This document shows, in pieces, positions 22,942 through 29,106 of a stretch of DNA of 29,106 nucleotides. The stretch is from JBBRXJ01 sp038248505 (GTDB lineage Bacteria; Bacteroidota; Bacteroidia; Bacteroidales; JBBRXJ01): NCBI GenBank assembly GCA_038248505.1, contig JBBRXJ010000043.1, forward strand, positions 1 through 29,106. The letters are read 5' to 3'. Position 1 is the first letter of the stretch. Each line of letters opens with the position of its first letter. A model generated the notes under the pieces. That model searched no databases. It saw only the letters and a list, made by a program, of their open reading frames with translations, and had not been told where the DNA came from. Both the position numbers and the translations under genes were made by a program.

Positions 22942-24606
22942 ATGGCAATGATAAACACTGGTGCCAGCAGCACCACAATCAATTCATATGAAAAAGGGAA
23001 TCCTTTTTATATAATGATGCTAACCCTTGTAGCTACCCTTGGTGGTCTACTATTTGGTTACGACACCGCTGTTGTTAACGGCGCAGAAGAACATATTGTC
23101 AGTTTTTATTTGACAAGAATAACAACAGACGCTACTTATGCAGCGCAATTTGTTGCTCAGTATGGTCTGATAATGATTAGCACGTTTTCACTTGTTTATG
23201 TTGTAATTGCAAGTCTTATTGTTAAACTTTTTAACAATAAAATGCCCGGTTGGATTATAAATGGAGCTTTACTTGCCATTTTAATTTATGTAATCATTCA
23301 ACTATCATCACAAGTTGTTCCAACGACTGAAGAAGGACTGTTGAGTCTCGTTAACAATGCCAAAGGATTTGTAATAGCAAGCGCACTTATTGGTTGCATC
23401 ATTGGTGGTGCATTAGCAGGCACTATTGCAAAATCAATCGGACGAAAAAATGGCTTAATCATATCGGCTATTGCATTCACTCTTTCGGCTGTAGGCGCTA
23501 GTTTTCCTGAATCATTTAATTGCTTTGGTGTGCTTGATGTAAATGCTTTTGTTATTTACCGTATCATAGGAGGTATTGGCGTAGGCTTGGCTTCTATGCT
23601 CTCACCAATGTATATTGCTGAAATTGCACCTGCAAATATTCGTGGCAAATTGGTTTCATGGAATCAGTTTGCGATCATATTTGGTATGCTCGTAATTTAT
23701 TTTGTAAACTATTATATCACGCTTAGCGGCGATCAAGAATGGCTAAAAGAGGTAGGTTGGAGATATATGTTCTTATCAGGTGTAATCCCCGCAGGAATTT
23801 TTCTTATATTACTCTTCTTTGTACCAGAGACACCTCGTTACATGGCTTTAAAAGGGAAAGACGATAAAGCTCTTAAAATTTTAAAGAAAATTGCTGGAGA
23901 CGACAAAGCAGATACTATATTAAAAGAAATTAAAGGAACGCTTCATGAAACCAATATGCCTTGGCTATCATACGGTTTCTTTGTAATATTTGTCGGGCTA
24001 TTACTCTCATCATTTCAACAATTAGTTGGAATAAATGTTGTACTCTATTACGCATCCAATATTTTCAGAAACCTAGGATTAGGTTCAGATGCATCTATGC
24101 TTCAAACGATTATTGTGGGTGTAATTAATTTATTATTTACCGTGGTAGCAATCTTTACAGTTGACAAATTTGGTCGTAAACCGCTAATGATTATTGGTGG
24201 TGTAGCGATGGGAGTTAGTATGCTTGCCCTAGGTACTGCATTTTATATTTTCCCTAATCCTGGTGTGGGGGCCTTAATATGCATGCTTACTTATGTTGCT
24301 GGATTTGCTATGAGCTGGGGACCTGTTACCTGGGTACTTCTTTCAGAAATATTCCCCAATAGTATTCGCGGTGCAATGAGTATTGCCGTTGCTATGCAAT
24401 GGATTACAAACTGGGTAGTTTCATGGACCTTCCCTATGATGAATGACAATGAAGCATTAACAAGAATATTCAACCACGGCTTTTCGTATTGGATTTATGG
24501 CGTAATGGGCATACTGGCTGCTATTTTTGTTTGGAAGCTCGTTCCTGAAACCAAAGGTAAATCACTTGAAGAAATTGAGGAAATCTGGAAAAAGAAAAAA
24601 GAATAA
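22942..24606 (+). CDS. xylE: MFS sugar porter, xylose:H+ symporter-like
   Basis: A 554-residue member of the sugar porter family, predicted to import D-xylose (or a hexose) with protons across the inner membrane. Family motifs: GGLLFGYDTAVVNGAE in helix 1, SIGRKNG, RIIGGIGVGLAS with APANIRGKLVSWNQFAI, VPETPRY at the end of helix 6, QQLVGINVVLYYA in helix 7, VDKFGRKPL and the C-terminal VPETKGKSLEEIEEIW. It is about 60 residues longer than E. coli XylE: residues ~58-140, between helices 1 and 2, contain two additional hydrophobic stretches (~74-96 and ~105-122). It follows xylA by 57 bp and precedes the sodium symporter gene by 41 bp. An in-frame ATG two codons later is an alternative start. 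Confidence 0.88.
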   Translation: MAMINTGASSTTINSYEKGNPFYIMMLTLVATLGGLLFGYDTAVVNGAEEHIVSFYLTRITTDATYAAQFVAQYGLIMISTFSLVYVVIASLIVKLFNNKMPGWIINGALLAILIYVIIQLSSQVVPTTEEGLLSLVNNAKGFVIASALIGCIIGGALAGTIAKSIGRKNGLIISAIAFTLSAVGASFPESFNCFGVLDVNAFVIYRIIGGIGVGLASMLSPMYIAEIAPANIRGKLVSWNQFAIIFGMLVIYFVNYYITLSGDQEWLKEVGWRYMFLSGVIPAGIFLILLFFVPETPRYMALKGKDDKALKILKKIAGDDKADTILKEIKGTLHETNMPWLSYGFFVIFVGLLLSSFQQLVGINVVLYYASNIFRNLGLGSDASMLQTIIVGVINLLFTVVAIFTVDKFGRKPLMIIGGVAMGVSMLALGTAFYIFPNPGVGALICMLTYVAGFAMSWGPVTWVLLSEIFPNSIRGAMSIAVAMQWITNWVVSWTFPMMNDNEALTRIFNHGFSYWIYGVMGILAAIFVWKLVPETKGKSLEEIEEIWKKKKE

Positions 24607-24647
24607 TCATCCACTTATAAGTTTAACCTAACCTGACAAACATCACT

Positions 24648-26270
24648 ATGGCATTAATAGATTGGATTATCGTTGCCTTATTTTTTATAGCTCTTGCGGC
24701 TATTGTAATATGGGCAGTAAGACAAAAAGAAGAAAGCTCTGCGGATTATTTTTTAGCAGGACGCAAAGCAAAATGGTGGGCTGTTGGCTCCTCTATTTTC
24801 TCTTCCAATATTGGATCAGAACATTTGGTTGGACTTGCTGGAGCAGGTGCTGCCAGTGGAATGGCAATGGCGCATTGGGAAATGCAAGGCTGGCTGATTC
24901 TTGTTTTAGGATGGGTTTTTGTACCATTCTATGAACGAGCAAAAGTTTTTACAATGCCGGAATTTTTAGAGAAACGATACAACAAACAGTCACGTACATT
25001 CCTATCGGTTATTTCTCTCATCAGTTATGTACTAACAAAAATTTCTGTTACTGTTTTTACAGGAGGTATTGTATTAAAAACAGTACTTGGAATAGACAGT
25101 ATATGGGGAATTGATTTCTTTTGGATTGGTGCAATACTATTGGTTTTAGTAACTGGTATATATTCCATTCTTGGAGGTATGAAAGCCATTCTTTACACCT
25201 CGGTATTTCAAACTCCTATACTTATTATAGGTTCATTAATTATTGTAACTCTAGGTATTATAAAAGCGGGAGGATGGAGCGAAATAGAACTTACTATGGG
25301 CGATAAAATGCACTTAATACGTTCCGCGTCAGATGGTGCTTTTCCTTGGCCTGGTGTAATTTTTGGTTCTGCAATTATTGGATTTTGGTATTGGTGTACC
25401 GATCAATTTATTGTACAACGTACACTTTCGGCAGCCAATGAGAGAGAAGCACGACGTGGTAGTATTCTCGGCGGCTATCTAAAATTATTGCCCGTTTTTT
25501 TATTCCTCGTTCCAGGTATGATTGCCTATACTCTTTCGCAAAAGGGATTAATTGTAATGGAAAATACCGATGCAGCCTATCCTTCACTCATAAAATCACT
25601 ATTACCAGCAGGTATTAAAGGGCTTGTTATTATTGGCGTTTTTGCAGCATTAATGAGTTCTTTGGCATCAAAATTTAATTCATCAGCGACTTTATTTACT
25701 GTTGATTTTTATAAAAAATACCGCCCTGAAGTTTCTGAAAAACACTTAGTAAAAGTTGGTCGTTGGGCTACTTTTGTAATAGTAATTTTAGGATTAATTT
25801 GGATTCCTGTAATGAAATCAATTGCCGATGTACTGTATGAATATCTTCAAAACGTTCAATCCCTCATTGCTCCTTCCATTGCAGTCGTATTTCTGTTGGG
25901 TATTTTTAGCAGAAAAATAACGCCTGCTGCAGGTTTTGCTGGATTAATTTCTGGATTTATCGTTGGTATGGCTCGTTTAAGTCTTTTAATTTTTCACGAT
26001 TCATTACCTGAAGATGGCATACTGGCGCAAATTGCAGCAATCAATTGGTTGTATTTCTGTATCTACCTTTTCATCTTTAGTGCTGCTGTTGTTATTGGTG
26101 TTAGCTTCTTCACTAAAAAACCTACCGAAGAACAATTGCAAGGACTGACGTTTGCATCAGCTTCAGATGAACAAAAAGCTGCAACACGAGCCAGTTGGAA
26201 CTATTGGGATGTATTTCATACCGTAATGATACTCGGACTTATCATTGCATTTTACGCCTATTTTTGGTAG
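24648..26270 (+). CDS. Sodium:solute symporter, SGLT-like (sugar/Na+)
   Basis: A 540-residue sodium-coupled symporter of the SSS family, close in length and motif to the Vibrio galactose transporter vSGLT (543 residues). Matching elements are SSNIGSEHLVGLAGAGAASG in the first transport helix, WYWCTDQFIVQRTLSAANEREAR around the inner-gate tyrosine, MSSLASKFNSSATLFT which holds the Na+ site serines, and QSLIAPSIAVVFLLGIFSRK. Fourteen or so helices are predicted, with a last one at the extreme C terminus (VMILGLIIAFYAYFW). In an operon with galK and xylAB, galactose, glucose or xylose are the likely cargo. It precedes galK by 52 bp. Confidence 0.88.
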   Translation: MALIDWIIVALFFIALAAIVIWAVRQKEESSADYFLAGRKAKWWAVGSSIFSSNIGSEHLVGLAGAGAASGMAMAHWEMQGWLILVLGWVFVPFYERAKVFTMPEFLEKRYNKQSRTFLSVISLISYVLTKISVTVFTGGIVLKTVLGIDSIWGIDFFWIGAILLVLVTGIYSILGGMKAILYTSVFQTPILIIGSLIIVTLGIIKAGGWSEIELTMGDKMHLIRSASDGAFPWPGVIFGSAIIGFWYWCTDQFIVQRTLSAANEREARRGSILGGYLKLLPVFLFLVPGMIAYTLSQKGLIVMENTDAAYPSLIKSLLPAGIKGLVIIGVFAALMSSLASKFNSSATLFTVDFYKKYRPEVSEKHLVKVGRWATFVIVILGLIWIPVMKSIADVLYEYLQNVQSLIAPSIAVVFLLGIFSRKITPAAGFAGLISGFIVGMARLSLLIFHDSLPEDGILAQIAAINWLYFCIYLFIFSAAVVIGVSFFTKKPTEEQLQGLTFASASDEQKAATRASWNYWDVFHTVMILGLIIAFYAYFW

Positions 26271-26322
26271 TATATTATAATAAAAAATATAGTTTAAATA
26301 AAGACCATTAATACTTACAACT

Positions 26323-27486
26323 ATGACAGTAGATGATTTAAAAAAAGCTTTTCAACAAGAATATGGCGCAGCTGCTGATGCTGTATATTTTTCACCAGGT
26401 AGAGTTAACCTAATTGGTGAACATACCGACTACAATGGCGGATATGTTTTCCCCTGTGCATTAACATTTGGAAATTACTGCCTAATTAAGAAAACCAATA
26501 ATCCATTTATTCGTTTTGCATCGGTAAATATGACCGAAAAAAAACAATTGGCGTTGACTGAACTCACTCAACCCTTACCTAATAAATTATGGGTAAACTA
26601 TCCACTTGGAGTAATTGCACAGTTCGTAAAAAAAGGCCTCACTCCTACTACAGGCGCCGATTTGCTTTTCTATGGTGACGTACCCAATGGTGCTGGATTA
26701 TCCTCATCAGCTGCATTAGAAGTTGTAACTGCCGTTGCAATTAATGCAGCCTTTGGTTTTGGCCTCGATCGCTTAGAGCTCGTAAAAATGAGTCAAAAAG
26801 CCGAACACGAATTTGCTGGTGTAATGTGTGGTATTATGGATCAATTTGCCTCAGGTATGGGCAAAAAAGATCATGCTATCTTTTTAAATTGCGATACCCT
26901 ACAATACGATTTGGTTCCTGTTATTCTTAAAGGATGTAAAATCGTTATTAGTAATACCAATAGTCCGCACAAACTCGATTCAGGTAAGTACAACGAGCGT
27001 GTTGCTGAGTGTAAAGCGGCGGTTACTGCTATTCAACCATATAAAGCCATCCGAAATTTGGGTGAGCTAAGCATGGCTGATTTTAAAGCAGTAGAAAGTA
27101 AAATTGAAAATCCTATTATTCGTAATCGCGCAAGACACGTGGTTTCTGAAATCACACGTACAACAGATGCTGTAGCAGCATTAAAAGCTGGACAATTGGA
27201 GCTTTTCGGAAAACTCATGAATGCATCGCACGATTCATTACGTGATGACTATGAAGTAACAGGAAAAGAACTCGACACCATGGTTGAAGAGGGACGTAAA
27301 ATAGCAGGTGTAATTGGCACACGTATGACCGGTGGAGGCTTTGGAGGTTGCACTGTATCTATTGTTAAGGACGAAGCCATTGATACATTTATCGCACAAG
27401 TTGGCAAAAATTATGAAGCACGAACAGGTTTAAAACCTCAGTTCTACGTTGCTGAAATTGGCGACGGTGGCAAACAACTAGCATAA
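26323..27486 (+). CDS. galK: Galactokinase
   Basis: A 387-residue GHMP-family kinase that phosphorylates alpha-D-galactose at C1 using ATP, the first committed step of the Leloir pathway. The galactokinase signature GRVNLIGEHTDYNGG lies at residues 26-40 (Arg27, Glu33, His34, Asp36 contact the sugar). GAGLSSSAALEV is the ATP-binding loop, CGIMDQFASGMG carries the catalytic aspartate, and MTGGGFGGCTVSIV is the third GHMP motif. Length is normal. The uridylyltransferase, epimerase and mutarotase that complete the pathway are not in this window. It is followed after 56 bp by a glucose/galactose-type permease, a pairing common in Bacteroidota. Confidence 0.97.
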   Translation: MTVDDLKKAFQQEYGAAADAVYFSPGRVNLIGEHTDYNGGYVFPCALTFGNYCLIKKTNNPFIRFASVNMTEKKQLALTELTQPLPNKLWVNYPLGVIAQFVKKGLTPTTGADLLFYGDVPNGAGLSSSAALEVVTAVAINAAFGFGLDRLELVKMSQKAEHEFAGVMCGIMDQFASGMGKKDHAIFLNCDTLQYDLVPVILKGCKIVISNTNSPHKLDSGKYNERVAECKAAVTAIQPYKAIRNLGELSMADFKAVESKIENPIIRNRARHVVSEITRTTDAVAALKAGQLELFGKLMNASHDSLRDDYEVTGKELDTMVEEGRKIAGVIGTRMTGGGFGGCTVSIVKDEAIDTFIAQVGKNYEARTGLKPQFYVAEIGDGGKQLA

Positions 27487-27542
27487 CTAATAATTTAAAG
27501 TATATGAAAAATAAGTTCAATAATAAACTAATCTAAAACACT

Positions 27543-28970
27543 ATGACTCAAAAACAGAATAATACATTGCCCATAGCAATGATGTTCGCTCTCTTTTTTA
27601 TGATTGCATTTGTAACTGGATTACCAAGTCCAATGGGCGTTATCGTGGCAAAACAATTTGGTGCTTCAAACTTTGAATCGCAATTAGGTTTTTTAGGAAA
27701 CTTTCTTGCTTATGCATTTATGGGTATTCCAGCAGGAATAATGTTAAAAAGATTTGGCTATAAAGTAACGGCTTTATCAGCAATTGCTGTAGGTTTCACT
27801 GGCGTTACAATACAATTTCTTTCTGGTCAAGTAGGTAGTTTTACCGTTTACCTAATGGGTGCTTTTGTATCAGGTTTTTCAATGTGTATGTTAAATACCG
27901 TTGTAAATCCAATGTTAAATACACTTGGTGGTGGAGGAAATTCAGGCAATAAACTTTTACAATTTGGAGGTTCCATCAATTCAATTGGAGCAACCATTAC
28001 ACCAATGCTTGTTGGTTACTTAATGGGGGCTGAATATGGACGTACTATTGGAAAAGCAAATCCTGCCTTATTTTTAGCGTTAGGAATTTTTGCTTTAGCT
28101 TTTATTGTTCTTTCATTCGTTAAGATTCCTGAACCTCATTTAGAAGTAGCAGGAAGTAAAAAAGAAAAGGATTCACATAGTCCTCTCGTATTTCGCCATT
28201 TCATTCTTGGTGCTATTGCTATCTTTATTTATGTAGGAGTGGAAATTGGGATTCCAAGTACAGCTAATTTATATATGACCGCTTTTACAACAGAACAAGC
28301 AAGCGAAAAAGTAATTGAATATCAAAAACAGCAATCAGACGCTGCCTATCTTGCTGAAATTAAAACTTCTGATGAGCAGAATATATCAAAAGCCGGTTTT
28401 CAACCCAAAATTGTAACTCAAGATACATACAAAAAAGCGCAACAAGTATCAAATGCCAAATTATTCCCAGGTTTAGGAATTGACGCTACAACATCTGGAA
28501 GCATTGTTGGTATATATTGGTTGCTCATGTTGATTGGTCGTTTAGTTGGCGCATCAATAGGGTCAAAAGTTTCCAGTAAAGCAATGATGATTACAGTTTC
28601 AACACTTGGTTTACTCTTTGTTTTATTGGCTATTTTATTACCTAGTTCAATAAGTTTTAATCTTCCAGTATTAAATATTGCAGTGCCTGTTGGTATCGTC
28701 TTCCTTGTATTGTGTGGTTTATGTACATCAATTATGTGGGGCGGCATATTCAACTTAGCTGTTGAAGGACTCGGCAAATACACTGCTGCAGCTTCGGGTA
28801 TCTTTATGGTAATGGTTTGCGGAGGTGGTATTATACCGCTCATTCAAGGCTTTGTATCAGATAAAATTGGATACATCAATAGTTATTGGGTAATTTTTGC
28901 CTGCCTAATATACATGCTCTGGTATGCATTAATGGGATGTAGAAATGTGAATAAAGAGATTCCAGTATAA
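27543..28970 (+). CDS. FHS-family MFS sugar permease (glucose/galactose transporter-like)
   Basis: A 475-residue major facilitator of the fucose-galactose-glucose:H+ symporter group, inner membrane. Motifs: FVTGLPSPMGVIVAKQFGASNFESQLG in helix 1-2, GIPAGIMLKRFGYK, and NTVVNPMLNTLGGGGNSGNKLLQFGGSINSIGATITPML in helices 4-5, the strongest family marker. The loop between the two six-helix halves is long and soluble, with a Lys/Glu/Gln-rich stretch (~260-310). Substrate is probably galactose or glucose given the galK gene 56 bp upstream; related proteins import fucose or N-acetylglucosamine. Last gene of the operon; I see no strong terminator after it. Confidence 0.88.
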   Translation: MTQKQNNTLPIAMMFALFFMIAFVTGLPSPMGVIVAKQFGASNFESQLGFLGNFLAYAFMGIPAGIMLKRFGYKVTALSAIAVGFTGVTIQFLSGQVGSFTVYLMGAFVSGFSMCMLNTVVNPMLNTLGGGGNSGNKLLQFGGSINSIGATITPMLVGYLMGAEYGRTIGKANPALFLALGIFALAFIVLSFVKIPEPHLEVAGSKKEKDSHSPLVFRHFILGAIAIFIYVGVEIGIPSTANLYMTAFTTEQASEKVIEYQKQQSDAAYLAEIKTSDEQNISKAGFQPKIVTQDTYKKAQQVSNAKLFPGLGIDATTSGSIVGIYWLLMLIGRLVGASIGSKVSSKAMMITVSTLGLLFVLLAILLPSSISFNLPVLNIAVPVGIVFLVLCGLCTSIMWGGIFNLAVEGLGKYTAAASGIFMVMVCGGGIIPLIQGFVSDKIGYINSYWVIFACLIYMLWYALMGCRNVNKEIPV

Positions 28971-28982
28971 CCCAGAAGTCGC

Positions 28983-29033
28983 AGACATAACAAAAAAACA
29001 TTATAATTAATTATAAATAAATTAGTTATGTCT
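28983..29033. repeat. Nested inverted repeats downstream of the sugar operon
   Basis: AGACATAAC (28983-28991) and GTTATGTCT (29025-29033) are perfect 9-bp complements, 33 bp apart. A 16-bp perfect palindrome, TTATAATTAATTATAA, lies between them at 29001-29016. There is no T tract placed as in a terminator, so it is more likely regulatory DNA for the next gene, or chance pairing in AT-rich sequence. Confidence 0.45.
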
Positions 29034-29063
29034 TTGACAGTATCACCTAAAAGGTGATATTTG
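29033..29063 (+). promoter_or_regulatory. Promoter with palindromic operator between the -33 and -7 boxes
   Basis: TTTG at 29033-29036 is followed, after 19 bp, by GATATTTG at 29056-29063, one base off TAnnTTTG. That spacing is the Bacteroidota optimum. The 19-bp palindrome TATCACCTAAAAGGTGATA (29041-29059, 8-bp arms, AAA centre) fills the spacer and overlaps the -7 box, a classic repressor site. It should drive a plus-strand gene beginning beyond 29106. Confidence 0.6.
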
Positions 29064-29106
29064 CAACAGCAACAGCAAATAAACTATCCATGGATAAAAT
29101 CACACA

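Noticed and set aside
28418..28843. 141-codon open frame antisense to the FHS permease
   Set aside because: Lies wholly inside a well-supported permease gene, is Pro/Lys/Ile-rich with no recognisable motif, and starts without a promoter box; a shadow frame.
1..29106. CRISPR arrays, tRNA or rRNA genes, prophage or toxin-antitoxin genes
   Set aside because: No regularly spaced direct repeats, no cloverleaf or rRNA-like sequence, and no phage or toxin-like ORF seen in the window.

Overview
The window looks like a chromosomal segment of an AT-rich member of the Bacteroidota. Evidence: several genes are preceded by the phylum's characteristic -7 promoter element TAnnTTTG; ribosome binding sites are weak; and the gene content is typical of polysaccharide-degrading Bacteroidota (a two-component propeller sensor kinase, a GH2 enzyme with a malectin-type domain, an anaerobic sulfatase-maturating enzyme, an FHS-family sugar permease beside galK). 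The genus cannot be named from this sequence.

Layout. (1) 1-538: an AT-rich start with one hairpin and the wreck of an IS1595-type transposase, cut off at the 3' end of the next gene. (2) 535-5861, minus strand: a ClC chloride transporter with CBS domains, then a response regulator, histidine kinase and ArsB/NhaD-superfamily permease that read as one operon ending in a clear terminator. (3) 6020-9103, minus strand: rmuC followed 15 bp later by a cytoplasmic GH3 enzyme, with its own terminator. (4) 9306-14143: a secreted GH2 enzyme and a KDPG-type aldolase on the plus strand, facing a hexuronate-type MFS transporter; the aldolase and transporter converge on a 62-nt perfect palindrome. (5) 14144-14810: a 667-bp gene-free region with an elaborate nested inverted repeat. 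(6) 14811-19828: a 1219-residue propeller/PAS histidine kinase converging, with one base between stop codons, on a radical-SAM sulfatase maturase whose SEC-C tail is put out of frame by a 9-A tract. (7) 19973-28970, plus strand: a six-gene sugar operon xylB-xylA-xylE-sglT-like-galK-gluP-like. (8) 28971-29106: a palindrome-rich promoter region for a gene beyond the window.

How it fits together. Region 7 encodes uptake of pentose and hexose by three different transporter families, xylose entry into the pentose phosphate pathway (isomerase, then kinase) and phosphorylation of galactose. Region 4 encodes an exported glycosidase plus uronate or ketodeoxy-acid uptake and cleavage. Together they suggest use of a plant or algal polymer containing xylose, galactose and uronic acids (xyloglucan or glucuronoxylan-like material would fit); this is inference. 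No SusC/SusD pair, sulfatase, galT, galE or galM is present here, so the window is not a complete polysaccharide utilisation locus.

I see no RNA genes, CRISPR array or intact mobile element, and no clearly new multi-gene system. The most noteworthy items are the frameshifted SEC-C tail of the maturase, the nested repeat at 14335-14428, the palindrome lying exactly between the promoter boxes near 29050, and the unusually long perfect terminator palindrome at 12777-12838.
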